Assembly: GCF_006715005.1 (NCBI RefSeq)
Contig: NZ_VFMJ01000001.1
Location: 806,001 to 870,000, forward strand
Length of the DNA stretch: 64,000 nt
Reading direction: 5' to 3'
From: Serratia marcescens
GTDB lineage: Bacteria; Pseudomonadota; Gammaproteobacteria; Enterobacterales; Enterobacteriaceae
The number at the start of each line of letters is the position of its first letter. Within the stretch, counting starts at the first letter, position 1. A program made the translations under genes and the position numbers. Shown here piece by piece: positions 18,426 through 27,708 of the stretch. The notes below the pieces were generated by a model. It was not told the origin of the DNA. It saw only the letters and a list, made by a program, of their open reading frames with translations, and did no database searches.

Positions 18426-19691
18426 ATGCAAAACCACCAAATTCCCCAAGCCACGTCGCCATTGAGCTCGTGGCTTTACTATCTGGAACGTCTGCACAGC
18501 CAGGCGATCGAACTCGGCCTTGAGCGCGTACAGCGCGTCGCGGCGCATCTGGATTTACTGACCCCCGCTCCCACGGTGTTCACCGTTGCCGGCACCAACG
18601 GCAAAGGCACCACCTGTCGCACCCTCGAAGCCATTCTGCTGGCCGCCGGCCTGCGCGTCGGTGTCTACAGTTCGCCGCATCTGGTGCGCTACACCGAACG
18701 CGTACGCATTCAGGGGGAAGAACTGAGCGAAGCGGAGCACAGCCGCTCGTTCGCTGCCATTGAAGCCGGCCGCGGCGAAACGTCGCTGACCTATTTCGAA
18801 TTTGGCACCCTGTCGGCGCTGCAGCTGTTTAAACAGGCGCGGCTCGACGTGGTGATCCTGGAAGTGGGGCTGGGCGGGCGTCTTGACGCTACCAACATCG
18901 TCGAGCCGAGCGTGGCGGTGATCACCAGCATCGCGCTCGATCACACCGACTGGCTGGGTAACGATCGCGAAAGCATCGGCCGTGAAAAGGCCGGCATTTT
19001 CCGCAGCGGCAAGCCGGCGGTGGTGGGCGAACCCGACATGCCGGACAGCATTCGCCAGGTCGCCGAAACGCTGGGCGCGCCGCTGTATCGCCGCGGCGAA
19101 GTCTGGAGCTTCAGCGAGCAGGGCGATCGCTGGCAGTGGCAGGGCGGCGACACGCTGCTGACCGATCTGCCGACGCCGAACGTACCGCTGGCCAATGCCG
19201 CTACCGCGTTGGCGGCGCTGAACTGCTCCCCGCTGGAGATTGACGAACGCGCGATCTTCACCGGGCTGCAGCAGGCGACGCTGCCGGGGCGCTTCCAGAT
19301 CGTGCGGCGGGAGCCGACGCTGATCCTCGACGTAGCGCACAACCCACACGCCGCCGGCTATCTGGCCGGGCGTCTGGCCAGGCTGCCGCGCGACGGCGGC
19401 AAGGTGCGCGCGGTGGTGGGCATGCTGTCGGACAAGGACATCGCCGGTACGCTGGCCTGCCTCAGCGAGCAGGTGGATGAATGGTACTGTGCGCCGCTTG
19501 ACGGGCCGCGCGGCGCCAGCGTCGAACAGCTGGCGCAGCATCTGACGGAACCGCGCCGCTTTAATGATGTCGAAACTGCCTGGCGGCAGGCTATGCAGGA
19601 TGCTGATAAACAGGATATTGTGATCGTCTGTGGATCGTTCCACACCGTGGCGCAGGTGATGGCGGCGTTAGACGAGATGCGGGGAGTGTGA
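18426..19691 (+). CDS. folC: FolC, dihydrofolate synthase/folylpolyglutamate synthase
   Basis: The 421-residue bifunctional enzyme adds glutamate to dihydropteroate and to folates. The Mur-ligase type P-loop GTNGKGTTC is near residue 53, followed by YSSPHLVRYTERVR and the ADP-binding VILEVGLGGRLDATN. Starts at 18399, 18417 and 18426 are possible in frame; 18426 gives a length close to the E. coli enzyme and is chosen. Its TGA abuts the GTG of dedD directly. Confidence 0.95.
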   Translation: MQNHQIPQATSPLSSWLYYLERLHSQAIELGLERVQRVAAHLDLLTPAPTVFTVAGTNGKGTTCRTLEAILLAAGLRVGVYSSPHLVRYTERVRIQGEELSEAEHSRSFAAIEAGRGETSLTYFEFGTLSALQLFKQARLDVVILEVGLGGRLDATNIVEPSVAVITSIALDHTDWLGNDRESIGREKAGIFRSGKPAVVGEPDMPDSIRQVAETLGAPLYRRGEVWSFSEQGDRWQWQGGDTLLTDLPTPNVPLANAATALAALNCSPLEIDERAIFTGLQQATLPGRFQIVRREPTLILDVAHNPHAAGYLAGRLARLPRDGGKVRAVVGMLSDKDIAGTLACLSEQVDEWYCAPLDGPRGASVEQLAQHLTEPRRFNDVETAWRQAMQDADKQDIVIVCGSFHTVAQVMAALDEMRGV

Positions 19692-20441
19692 GTGGCGAGT
19701 AAATTTCAGAACCGACTGGTCGGAACCGTGATTCTGGTGGCGCTGGGGGTAATCATCCTGCCAGGGCTGCTGGACGGCAAAAAGAAGCATTACGAGGATG
19801 AATTCGCGGCCATTCCTTTGGTGCCAAAGGCGGGCGACGTCGAAGAGAACGACGTGCTGCCACCGGTGACGCAGCCGTTGCCGGCGCAGCCGCCGGAAGG
19901 GGCGGGCGCGCTGGTCGAGCAGCAGGCGGCCAACGAAGCGGCAGCGCAACAGGCGGTGCAGCAGACTGCTCAGCAACCGACGCAGGTGGCACCGCCGCCG
20001 GTTGAAACGCGTCCTCAGCCGGTGCCGCAGCCCAAGCCGAAACCGGTGGAAACCAAACCGGCAGAAGTAAAACCGAAACCGGCACCGCAGCCGAAGCCAG
20101 TGGAAGTGAAACCGGTGCCGAAGCCAGAGCCGAAACCGGAACCGACGCCGAAACCTGAACCGGCACCGCAGCCGAAACCGGCGGAAGAAAAAGCGCCGGC
20201 CGGGCAAGCTTATGTCGTGCAGCTCGGGGCGTTGAAAAACGCCGCCAAGGCGAATGAGATTGTCGCCTCGCTGCGCCTCTCGGGCTATCGCGCCTTTACC
20301 GTGCCGTCAACGCCGGTGCAGGGGCAGATCACCCGCATCTACGTCGGCCCGGACGCGTCCAAGCAGAAGCTGCAGGCGGCGCTGCCGTCGCTGAACTCGA
20401 TCAGCGGGCTGAGCGGGCAGGTGAAGCCGTACGGCCGTTAA
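19692..20441 (+). CDS. dedD: DedD, SPOR-domain cell division protein
   Basis: The 249-residue protein has one N-terminal membrane helix (about residues 9-26), a long Pro/Lys/Glu/Val linker (about 65-170) and a C-terminal SPOR domain (about 172-249, starting AYVVQLGALKN). SPOR domains bind denuded peptidoglycan at the septum. The linker is made of many short PKP/EPKP-like repeats and is the longest low-complexity stretch in the window. Translation starts at GTG immediately after the folC stop. Confidence 0.93.
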   Translation: MASKFQNRLVGTVILVALGVIILPGLLDGKKKHYEDEFAAIPLVPKAGDVEENDVLPPVTQPLPAQPPEGAGALVEQQAANEAAAQQAVQQTAQQPTQVAPPPVETRPQPVPQPKPKPVETKPAEVKPKPAPQPKPVEVKPVPKPEPKPEPTPKPEPAPQPKPAEEKAPAGQAYVVQLGALKNAAKANEIVASLRLSGYRAFTVPSTPVQGQITRIYVGPDASKQKLQAALPSLNSISGLSGQVKPYGR

Positions 20442-20447
20442 ACCCCG

Positions 20448-20473
20448 CAGGGGCGCAGCAGGATGCGCCCCTG
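20448..20473 (+). terminator. Strong hairpin after dedD
   Basis: CAGGGGCGCA pairs perfectly with TGCGCCCCTG around a six-base loop. No T-run follows, so it may act as an mRNA 3' stabiliser or a weak terminator; a proper terminator lies 70 bases further on. Confidence 0.5.
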
Positions 20474-20541
20474 AATTAAGGAGTGGTGGAGAGAAAGCGA
20501 GAAAAACCGCGCCTTTTACAGGCTAAATCACCTATGTAGGC

Positions 20542-20577
20542 GCGGCGATTGGGAATTTTTTAATCGCCGCTTTTTAT
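20542..20577 (+). terminator. Intrinsic terminator before cvpA promoter
   Basis: GCGGCGATT pairs with AATCGCCGC and is followed by TTTTTATTT. It separates the folC-dedD transcript from the PurR-controlled cvpA-purF unit. Confidence 0.8.
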
Positions 20578-20601
20578 TTGTAACGTGGTAGGAAATCCCC
20601 T

Positions 20602-20617
20602 ACGCAAACGTTTTCTT
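20602..20617. promoter_or_regulatory. PurR operator
   Basis: ACGCAAACGTTTTCTT matches the 16-bp PurR consensus ACGCAAACGTTTTCnT completely. It lies 58 bases before cvpA, as in E. coli, so purine repression of cvpA-purF is expected. Confidence 0.92.
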
Positions 20618-20675
20618 TTTCTGTTAGAATTCGCCGCGAATTGGATGCAGGGGCGATTCATCATTGGAATAGTTC

Positions 20676-21176
20676 ATGGTCTGGATTGATTACGTCATTA
20701 TAGCGGTGATTGGATTTTCGGCTCTGGTGAGCCTGATCCGAGGGTTTGTTCGCGAAGCATTGTCACTTGTGACATGGGGATGTGCGTTTTTTGTTGCCAG
20801 CCATTTCTACTCTTACCTTGCGGTCTATTTCACTCGTTTTGAAGATGAACTGGTGCGAAATGGCATCGCGATCGCGATTTTGTTCATCGCGACCTTGATC
20901 GTAGGGGCTATTGTTAACTATGTGATTAGCTCACTGGTAGAGAAAACCGGGTTGTCGGGTACCGACCGCGTGTTGGGCATCTGCTTCGGCGCGCTGCGCG
21001 GCGTGTTGATCGTCGCGGCGATCCTGTTCTTCCTGGACACCTTTACCGGCTTCTCACAAAGCGCCGACTGGAAACAGTCGCAGCTCATTCCCCAGTTCAG
21101 TTACGTCATCAGGTGGTTCTTTGACTACCTGCAGAGCACGTCGAGTTTCTTGCCGACCCAATTGCCGGGGCGGTAG
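20676..21176 (+). CDS. cvpA: CvpA, inner-membrane protein of the colicin V production family
   Basis: The 166-residue membrane protein has four predicted helices and the CvpA family pattern (SLIRGFVREALSLVTW near residue 22, then GTDRVLGICFGALRGVLI near 98). In E. coli it is needed for colicin V production from plasmids and for envelope resistance to bile salts. It is co-transcribed with purF, 21 bases downstream, under the PurR box. Confidence 0.94.
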   Translation: MVWIDYVIIAVIGFSALVSLIRGFVREALSLVTWGCAFFVASHFYSYLAVYFTRFEDELVRNGIAIAILFIATLIVGAIVNYVISSLVEKTGLSGTDRVLGICFGALRGVLIVAAILFFLDTFTGFSQSADWKQSQLIPQFSYVIRWFFDYLQSTSSFLPTQLPGR

Positions 21177-21197
21177 CGCTGATGAGGAAAAGACAAC

Positions 21198-22715
21198 ATG
21201 TGCGGTATTGTCGGTATCGCCGGTTTCATGCCGGTAAACCAGTCGATTTATGATGCGCTGACGGTGCTTCAGCACCGTGGCCAGGATGCCGCAGGCATCG
21301 TCACCATTGACGCCCACAACGGGTTCCGTTTGCGTAAAGCCAACGGCCTGGTGAAAGATGTGTTTGAGGCGCGCCATATGCAACGCTTGCAGGGCAACAT
21401 GGGCATTGGCCATGTGCGTTACCCGACGGCCGGCAGCTCGAGCGCCTCTGAGGCCCAGCCGTTCTACGTCAACTCGCCGTTCGGCATTACGCTGGCCCAC
21501 AACGGTAACCTGACCAACGCCCATGAGCTGCGCCAAAATCTGTTCGAAAGCGGCCGTCGCCATGTCAACACCACCTCCGACTCGGAAATCCTGCTGAACG
21601 TGCTGGCCAGCGAACTGGATCGCTTCCCGCACTATCCGCTGGAGGCCGACAACATCTTTACCGCGGTCGCTGCCATGCATCAGCAACTGCGCGGCGCTTA
21701 CGCCTGCGTGGCGATGATCATCGGCCACGGCCTGCTGGCGTTCCGCGACCCGAACGGCATTCGCCCGCTGGTGATCGGCAAGCGCACGCTGGAGGATGGC
21801 CGCAGCGAGTACATGGTGGCTTCCGAGAGCGTGGCGCTGGATACCCTGGGCTTTGAGTTCCTGCGCGACGTGGCGCCGGGCGAAGCGGTGTACATCACCA
21901 CCAAGGGCCAGCTGTTCACCCGCCAGTGCGCAGAGAACCCGAAAACCAACCCGTGCCTGTTCGAATACGTTTATTTCGCGCGCCCGGACTCCTTTATGGA
22001 CAAAATCTCGGTCTACAGCGCCCGCGTGCGCATGGGCCAGAAGCTGGGCGAGAAGATCGCCCGCGAGTGGGAAGATCTGGACATCGACGTGGTGATCCCG
22101 ATTCCTGAAACCTCCTGCGATATCGCGCTGGAGATCGCGCGTATTCTCGAGAAGCCATACCGCCAGGGCTTCGTGAAAAACCGCTACGTTGGCCGCACCT
22201 TTATCATGCCGGGCCAGCAGGCGCGTCGTCAGTCGGTACGTCGCAAGCTGAACGCCAACCGTGCCGAGTTCCGCGACAAGAACGTGTTGCTGGTGGATGA
22301 CTCCATCGTGCGCGGCACGACCTCTGAGCAAATCGTCGAGATGGCGCGCGAAGCGGGCGCCAAACGTGTGTATCTGGCTTCTGCCGCGCCGGAAGTGCGT
22401 TTCCCTAACGTCTACGGCATCGACATGCCGAGCGCCAACGAACTGATCGCCCACGGGCGTGAAGTGGATGAAATCCGTCAGATCATCGGCGCCGACGGGC
22501 TGATTTTCCAGGACCTGGACGATCTGATCGAGGCGGTGCGCGAAGAGAACCCGGACATCGTCCAGTTCGAATGCTCGGTATTCAACGGCATCTACGTGAC
22601 CAAAGACGTCGACCAAAGCTATCTGGAATACCTGGAGTCGTTGCGCAGCGACGATGCCAAGGCGATGCGGGTGCAAACCGAAGCGGAAAATCTGGAACTG
22701 CACAACGAAGGCTAA
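21198..22715 (+). CDS. purF: PurF, amidophosphoribosyltransferase
   Basis: The 505-residue enzyme makes 5-phosphoribosylamine from PRPP and glutamine, the first step of purine synthesis. The N-terminal glutaminase nucleophile is the cysteine in [10 protein letters not shown], exposed after Met removal. The PRPP-binding loop [13 protein letters not shown] is at about residues 363-375. It forms one unit with cvpA and is expected to be repressed by PurR. Confidence 0.97.
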   Translation: MCGIVGIAGFMPVNQSIYDALTVLQHRGQDAAGIVTIDAHNGFRLRKANGLVKDVFEARHMQRLQGNMGIGHVRYPTAGSSSASEAQPFYVNSPFGITLAHNGNLTNAHELRQNLFESGRRHVNTTSDSEILLNVLASELDRFPHYPLEADNIFTAVAAMHQQLRGAYACVAMIIGHGLLAFRDPNGIRPLVIGKRTLEDGRSEYMVASESVALDTLGFEFLRDVAPGEAVYITTKGQLFTRQCAENPKTNPCLFEYVYFARPDSFMDKISVYSARVRMGQKLGEKIAREWEDLDIDVVIPIPETSCDIALEIARILEKPYRQGFVKNRYVGRTFIMPGQQARRQSVRRKLNANRAEFRDKNVLLVDDSIVRGTTSEQIVEMAREAGAKRVYLASAAPEVRFPNVYGIDMPSANELIAHGREVDEIRQIIGADGLIFQDLDDLIEAVREENPDIVQFECSVFNGIYVTKDVDQSYLEYLESLRSDDAKAMRVQTEAENLELHNEG

Positions 22716-22733
22716 CGGTCTGCGTTGATCCCT

Positions 22734-22769
22734 CAAGGTGCATCGCCGCGTCTGCGGCGGTGCACCTTG
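22734..22769 (+). terminator. Long hairpin after purF
   Basis: CAAGGTGCA pairs with TGCACCTTG and an inner CGCCGC pairs with GCGGCG, with a single mismatch-like pair between. The run after it is TTCCTCTG, so termination strength is uncertain. It separates purF from ubiX. Confidence 0.6.
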
Positions 22770-22846
22770 TTCCTCTGACTTGCTTATCCCTCGCCATTGC
22801 GGCAAAGTCTGCCTGATCTTACTTTTTACGGCAGAGGCCATTCTTC

Positions 22847-23419
22847 ATGAAACGACTCATCATCGGCATTTCCGGCGCCAGCGGCGCCATCTACGGCGTG
22901 CGCCTGTTACAGGTTTTGCGCGACGTCGCAGAGGTGGAAACCCATCTGGTGATGAGTAATGCTGCAAGACAGACGCTGGCGCTGGAAACGCCGTACAGCC
23001 TACGGGAAGTGCAGGCGCTGGCCGACGTGGTACACGATGCGCGCGACATCGCCGCCGGCATCTCCTCGGGCTCCTTCAAAACGTTGGGCATGGCGATCCT
23101 GCCTTGTTCGATCAAAACCCTGTCCGGCATCGTTAACAGCTACAGTGACGGATTGCTGACCCGCGCCGCCGATGTGGTGCTCAAAGAGCGCCGCCGTTTG
23201 GTCTTGTGCGTGCGTGAAACGCCGTTGCATCTTGGTCATTTGCGGCTGATGACGCAGGCGGCGGAGATGGGCGCGGTGATCATGCCGCCGGTGCCGGCGT
23301 TTTACCACCAACCGAAAAGCGTGGAAGACATCATCGATCAAACCGTCAATCGGGTGATCGACCAGTTTGATATCGAGCTGCCTACCGATCTGTTCACCCG
23401 TTGGCAGGGTGCTAATTAA
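22847..23419 (+). CDS. ubiX: UbiX, flavin prenyltransferase
   Basis: The 190-residue flavoprotein prenylates FMN to make the cofactor used by the UbiD decarboxylase in ubiquinone synthesis. The N-terminal FMN-binding GISGASGAIYGVRLLQ is at residues 6-21, and the conserved PCSIKTLSGIVNSYSDGLL follows near residue 86. Length and position next to the his transport genes match E. coli. Confidence 0.96.
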   Translation: MKRLIIGISGASGAIYGVRLLQVLRDVAEVETHLVMSNAARQTLALETPYSLREVQALADVVHDARDIAAGISSGSFKTLGMAILPCSIKTLSGIVNSYSDGLLTRAADVVLKERRRLVLCVRETPLHLGHLRLMTQAAEMGAVIMPPVPAFYHQPKSVEDIIDQTVNRVIDQFDIELPTDLFTRWQGAN

Positions 23420-23722
23420 CAGTTTTATCCCTAAATTGGTACATTTGTGCAACACCGCACTGAATTGGGGCGGTGTATGCGCCATAATGATCCCACTTCA
23501 TCACGTTCACTGTTTCATGGCGCCGTCCTGTTGCGGCAGCCAGTGGCGCGGCCCCGATCGGCCGATTTAATTTTGCGGTTATCGTCCCAGGAAACAGTAT
23601 TGTGAAGGCCGGAGCCGTTCCCTCCGCCCGTAGCACCTAATGTGGCACGATTACTGCAAATTGATTTGGTGGGGAAAGTAATGCCCGTAGTGGCATCAAA
23701 AAAATCAATTTGAGGGTAATTT
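23420..23722 (+). other. hisJ upstream region
   Basis: No gene is seen in these 303 bases. They contain an inverted repeat ACACCGC/GCGGTGT at about 23453-23477 just after ubiX, which may end that transcript, and a sigma-54-type promoter at 23643-23658. In E. coli argT lies here; it is absent. Confidence 0.6.
23643..23658 (+). promoter_or_regulatory. Sigma-54 (RpoN) promoter of hisJQMP
   Basis: TGGCACGATTACTGCA matches the -24/-12 consensus TGGCACGnnnnTTGCA with one mismatch and exact spacing. It lies 65 bases before the hisJ start. It suggests NtrC/RpoN control by nitrogen supply, as known for argT in enteric bacteria. I could not identify a convincing NtrC site upstream. Confidence 0.65.
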
Positions 23723-24505
23723 ATGAAAAAGCGGGTTTTGATTTTGCCGTTAGTTCTGGCTTTGAGCGCCGCCAGCAGCGCCTTTGCCGCCATTCCTTCC
23801 ACGCTGAAGATTGGCACCGATCCGACATACGCACCGTTTGAATCTAAAAATGCCAAAGGCGAATTGGTCGGCTTTGACATCGATTTGGCCAAAGAGCTGT
23901 GCAAACGCATCAATACCCAATGCACCTTCGTGGAGAGCGACTTCGACGCGCTGATCCCATCCCTCAAGGCGAAGAAAATCGACGCCATCATCTCTTCGCT
24001 GTCCATCACTGACAAACGCCAGCAGGAAATTGCTTTTACCGACAAGCTGTATGCCGCCAACGCGCGTCTGATCGCACCGAAGGGCTCCAAGCTGTTGCCG
24101 ACCGCCGAAGCGCTGAAAGGCAAGAGCGTGGGCGTGCTGCAGGGCACCACTCAGGAAGCCTATGCCAACGCTATGTGGCAGCCGAAGGGGGTCACCGTCG
24201 TGCCTTACCAGAACCAGGATCTGGCCTATGCTGACCTGGCCTCCGGCCGCATCGACGCCGCTTTCCAGGATGAAGTGGCGGGCAGCGACGGCTTCCTGAA
24301 ACAGCCGCCGGGCAAAGACTATGCGTTCGCCGGCGAATCGGTGAAGGATGACAAGTTCTTCGGCGTCGGCACCGGCATGGGGCTGCGCAAGACCGATACC
24401 GAGCTGAAAGCGGCGCTGGACAAGGCCTTCGCCGAGATGCGTAAAGACGGCACCTACGATAAATACGCGAAAAAGTACTTCGACTTTGACGTCTACGGCG
24501 GGTAA
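23723..24505 (+). CDS. hisJ: HisJ, periplasmic histidine/basic amino acid-binding protein
   Basis: The 260-residue protein has a signal peptide (cleaved near SAFA, residue 22) and the type 3 solute-binding fold, with [15 protein letters not shown] and [18 protein letters not shown]. The paired cysteines would form the known disulfide. Its C-terminus FDFDVYGG is of the HisJ type rather than ArgT. It delivers histidine, and perhaps arginine or lysine, to HisQMP. A strong GC hairpin follows the gene, which should keep the binding protein message more abundant than the permease messages. Confidence 0.93.
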   Translation: MKKRVLILPLVLALSAASSAFAAIPSTLKIGTDPTYAPFESKNAKGELVGFDIDLAKELCKRINTQCTFVESDFDALIPSLKAKKIDAIISSLSITDKRQQEIAFTDKLYAANARLIAPKGSKLLPTAEALKGKSVGVLQGTTQEAYANAMWQPKGVTVVPYQNQDLAYADLASGRIDAAFQDEVAGSDGFLKQPPGKDYAFAGESVKDDKFFGVGTGMGLRKTDTELKAALDKAFAEMRKDGTYDKYAKKYFDFDVYGG

Positions 24506-24533
24506 TCCGCTTCCCGTTCCATGTTGTGACTGC

Positions 24534-24553
24534 GGGGCCGGTGCGCCGGCCCC
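24534..24553 (+). promoter_or_regulatory. Intercistronic hairpin between hisJ and hisQ
   Basis: GGGGCCGG pairs perfectly with CCGGCCCC around the loop TGCG. There is no T-run. A structured element at this place in Salmonella protects the hisJ message and lowers permease expression; the same role is inferred here. Confidence 0.6.
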
Positions 24554-24587
24554 GATGGTTCGGATCCTAGACCACAGGGTGAAGTAG

Positions 24588-25274
24588 ATGCTGCAAGGCT
24601 ATTCCCAACTGATTTTCGAGGGGGCTCTGGTGACGCTGGAGCTGGCCCTCAGTTCCGTGGTGCTGGCGGTGGTGATCGGTTTGATCGGCGCCGGTGGCAA
24701 ACTGTCTCATAACCCCTTTATCTCCGGTCTGTTCGGCGCTTATACCACGCTGATCCGCGGCGTGCCCGATCTGGTGCTGATGCTGCTCATCTTTTACGGC
24801 CTGCAAATCGCGCTGAACAACATCACCACGCTGCTGGGCTTCTCGCAGATTGATATCGATCCGCTCGGCGCCGGTATCATGACCCTTGGCTTTATCTACG
24901 GCGCTTACTTCACTGAGACCTTCCGCGGCGCCTATCTGGCGGTGCCGAAAGGGCAGATCGAAGCGGCAACGGCCTATGGCTTCAGCGGCGCGCAGATCTT
25001 CCGGCGCATTCTGTTCCCGGCGATGATGCGCTTTGCCTTGCCGGGTATCGGCAATAACTGGCAGGTGATCCTGAAGGCGACGGCGCTGGTGTCGATCCTT
25101 GGCCTGAACGACGTGGTGAAAGCCACGCAGTTGGCGGGGAAAGGCACCTATCAGCCGTTCTTCTTCGCCATTGTGGCCGGCGTGGTGTACCTGATCTTCA
25201 CTACCGTTTCCAACGGCGTGCTGCTGTGGCTCGAACGGCGTTACTCGCTGGGCGTCAAGAGGGCTGAGTTATGA
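24588..25274 (+). CDS. hisQ: HisQ, histidine transport permease
   Basis: The 228-residue inner-membrane protein has about five helices and the ABC permease EAA loop (EAATAYGFSGAQIFRRILFP near residue 125). It pairs with HisM to form the pore of the histidine/basic amino acid importer. Its end overlaps hisM by four bases (ATGA). Confidence 0.95.
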   Translation: MLQGYSQLIFEGALVTLELALSSVVLAVVIGLIGAGGKLSHNPFISGLFGAYTTLIRGVPDLVLMLLIFYGLQIALNNITTLLGFSQIDIDPLGAGIMTLGFIYGAYFTETFRGAYLAVPKGQIEAATAYGFSGAQIFRRILFPAMMRFALPGIGNNWQVILKATALVSILGLNDVVKATQLAGKGTYQPFFFAIVAGVVYLIFTTVSNGVLLWLERRYSLGVKRAEL

Positions 25275-25975
25275 TCGATATCCTGCAACAGTATTGGCAG
25301 TCGCTGCTGTGGAGCGACGGCTACCGTTTCACCGGCGTGGCGGTCACGCTGTGGCTGCTGATCGCCTCGGTGGTGATGGGCGGGCTGCTGGCGATCCCGA
25401 TGGCGGTGGCACGCGTCTCTTCCATTCGTTGGGTGCGTTTCCCGGTGTGGCTCTATACCTACGTGTTTCGCGGTACGCCGCTGTACGTGCAGCTGCTGGT
25501 GTTCTACTCCGGCATGTACAGCCTTGAGATCGTGCGCGGCAGCGAGTTTCTCAACGCGTTTTTCCGCAGCGGGCTCAACTGCACCATCCTGGCGCTGACG
25601 CTCAACACCTGCGCCTACACCACCGAGATCTTCGCCGGGGCCATCCGCTCGGTGCCGCACGGTGAAATTGAGGCCGCCAACGCCTACGGTTTCTCGCGCT
25701 TCAAGATGTATCGCTGCATCATTTTACCTTCGGCGCTGCGCACCGCGCTGCCGGCTTACAGCAACGAAGTGATCCTGATGTTGCACTCCACCGCGCTGGC
25801 GTTTACCGCCACCGTGCCGGATCTGCTGAAAATCGCACGCGACATCAACGCCGCGACCTATCAGCCTTTCTACGCCTTCGGCATCGCGGCGGTGCTGTAC
25901 CTGATCATCTCCTACGTGTTAATCAGCCTGTTCCGCAAGGCTGAAAGACGCTGGATGGCACACGTTAGTCACTGA
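25271..25975 (+). CDS. hisM: HisM, histidine transport permease
   Basis: The 234-residue inner-membrane protein has about five helices and an EAA loop (EIEAANAYGFSRFKMYRCII near residue 135). It forms a heterodimer with HisQ and binds two HisP subunits. It overlaps hisQ by four bases and precedes hisP by 21 bases. Confidence 0.95.
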   Translation: MIDILQQYWQSLLWSDGYRFTGVAVTLWLLIASVVMGGLLAIPMAVARVSSIRWVRFPVWLYTYVFRGTPLYVQLLVFYSGMYSLEIVRGSEFLNAFFRSGLNCTILALTLNTCAYTTEIFAGAIRSVPHGEIEAANAYGFSRFKMYRCIILPSALRTALPAYSNEVILMLHSTALAFTATVPDLLKIARDINAATYQPFYAFGIAAVLYLIISYVLISLFRKAERRWMAHVSH

Positions 25976-25996
25976 TAAATGACGGGAAGAAAAACC

Positions 25997-26770
25997 ATGT
26001 CTGAGAATAAATTAGCCGTCACGGAACTGCACAAACGCTATGGCGACCACGAAGTGCTGAAGGGCGTCTCGCTGGCGGCCAACGCCGGGGATGTGATCAG
26101 CATCATCGGCTCCTCCGGCTCCGGCAAAAGCACCTTTCTGCGCTGCATCAACTTCCTCGAGAAGCCGAGCGAAGGTTCGATCAGCCTGAACAACGAAGAC
26201 ATTCGCATGGTGCGTGACAAAGACGGCCAGCTGAAGGTGTTCGACAAGAAGCAGCTGCAGCTGCTGCGCACCCGCCTGACCATGGTGTTCCAGCATTTCA
26301 ACCTGTGGAGCCACATGACGGTGCTGGAGAACGTGATGGAGGCGCCGGTGCAGGTGCTGGGGCTGAGCAAGGCCGAAGCGCACGATCGCGCGGTGCGCTA
26401 TCTGGATAAGGTGGGCATCGATGAGCGGGCGCGCGGCAAATACCCGGTGCACCTGTCGGGCGGGCAGCAGCAGCGCGTCTCCATTGCCCGCGCGCTGGCG
26501 ATGGAGCCGGAAGTGCTGCTGTTTGACGAACCGACGTCGGCGCTGGATCCCGAGCTGGTGGGCGAGGTGCTGCGCATCATGCAGAAGCTGGCGGAAGAGG
26601 GAAAAACCATGGTGGTGGTGACGCATGAAATGGAATTTGCGCGCCACGTTTCCAACCACGTGATCTTCCTGCACAAAGGGTTGATCGAAGAGCAGGGGCC
26701 GCCGGCCGAGCTGTTCGGCAACCCCAAAAGCCCGCGCCTGCAGCAGTTCCTGTCCGGCGCGTTGAAGTAA
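25997..26770 (+). CDS. hisP: HisP, histidine transport ATPase
   Basis: The 257-residue cytoplasmic ATPase powers the importer. Walker A GSSGSGKST is near residue 39, the signature LSGGQQQR near 154, Walker B VLLFDEPTSALDPE near 174, and the H-loop VVVTHEME near 211. The ATG at 25997 gives the MSENKL start shared with the E. coli protein; a six-codon extension has no support. Confidence 0.96.
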   Translation: MSENKLAVTELHKRYGDHEVLKGVSLAANAGDVISIIGSSGSGKSTFLRCINFLEKPSEGSISLNNEDIRMVRDKDGQLKVFDKKQLQLLRTRLTMVFQHFNLWSHMTVLENVMEAPVQVLGLSKAEAHDRAVRYLDKVGIDERARGKYPVHLSGGQQQRVSIARALAMEPEVLLFDEPTSALDPELVGEVLRIMQKLAEEGKTMVVVTHEMEFARHVSNHVIFLHKGLIEEQGPPAELFGNPKSPRLQQFLSGALK

Positions 26771-26776
26771 CGTCAG

Positions 26777-26802
26777 ATCAGCGGGCTTCGGCCCGCTGAT
26801 TA
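26777..26802. terminator. hisP/yfcH convergent hairpin
   Basis: ATCAGCGGGC pairs perfectly with GCCCGCTGAT around TTCG. It lies six bases after the hisP stop and overlaps the last codons of the convergent yfcH gene. The T-run is short, so efficiency is uncertain. Confidence 0.6.
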
Positions 26803-27692
26803 ATCACGTCATCCAGCGCCTGTTCCAATTCCAGATAGCGGAAGTGGAAGCCGGCTTCTTCCAGCCGCTTCGGCACTGCCCGCTGGCCGCCGAGCACCAG
26901 CACCGCCGCTTCCCCCATCAACAAACGCATGACGAACGCCGGCACCCGCAGAAACGCCGGGCGATCGAGCACGTTGGCCAATTGGGCGGCGAACTGCTCG
27001 TTATGCACCGGGTAGGGAGCGACCATGTTGAACGGGCCGGTCAGCGTGGCGTGATCCAGCAGATAAATAATGCCGTTGACCATGTCGTCGAGATGGATCC
27101 ACGGCAGATATTGGCGGCCGTCGCCGATCGGGCCGCCCAGCCCGAAGCGGAACGGCGGCAGCATTTTGGCCAGTGCGCCGCCTTGTGGCGCCAGCACCAC
27201 GCCGGTGCGCAGCAGGCAGACGCGGGTGGCATCGCTCTGCGCCTGCAGCGCCAGCGCTTCCCAGCGTTGGCACAGCTGGTGGGTGAATTCGTCATGCGGC
27301 GGCTCCTCTTCGGTGACCACCGCCTGTCCCTGATCGCCGTAGTAGCCGACGGCGGAACCGGAAATCAGCACGCCGGGCGGCGTACTGCCGGCCTTGATAA
27401 GCTGCGCCAACCGTTCGGTCAGATCCAAACGGCTGCGGCACAGGCGCTCTTTCTGCTGCGCGCTCCAGCGCTTGTCGGCGATAGGTTCGCCGGCCAAATT
27501 GATCACCGCATCGAAGTCATCCAGCGACTGCCGGTCGTCCAGGGTTTGCCAATAGCTTGGCTGGTCGCCCAGCCTGGCCCGGGCTCGCCGTTCGTCTCGC
27601 GTCAGCACCGTAATGTGGTGAGAAAGCGCCAGCAGCCTGGCCGTCAGGCTGCTGCCTATCAATCCCGTTGCGCCGGTGATCAGGATCCGCAT
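26778..27692 (-). CDS. yfcH: YfcH, NAD(P)-dependent epimerase-like protein (TIGR01777 type)
   Basis: The 304-residue protein is a short-chain dehydrogenase/epimerase-like enzyme with the nucleotide-binding motif [14 protein letters not shown] at the N-terminus and [12 protein letters not shown] near residue 110. A DUF1731-type C-terminal segment follows ([20 protein letters not shown]). Members are linked to cell division inhibitors in some bacteria and to sugar-nucleotide chemistry by fold, but the E. coli protein has no firm function. It starts 16 bases after folX, so both are likely co-transcribed. Confidence 0.9.
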   Translation of the reverse strand: MRILITGATGLIGSSLTARLLALSHHITVLTRDERRARARLGDQPSYWQTLDDRQSLDDFDAVINLAGEPIADKRWSAQQKERLCRSRLDLTERLAQLIKAGSTPPGVLISGSAVGYYGDQGQAVVTEEEPPHDEFTHQLCQRWEALALQAQSDATRVCLLRTGVVLAPQGGALAKMLPPFRFGLGGPIGDGRQYLPWIHLDDMVNGIIYLLDHATLTGPFNMVAPYPVHNEQFAAQLANVLDRPAFLRVPAFVMRLLMGEAAVLVLGGQRAVPKRLEEAGFHFRYLELEQALDDVINQRAEAR

Positions 27693-27708
27693 GGTCGACC
27701 TCCCTGAG

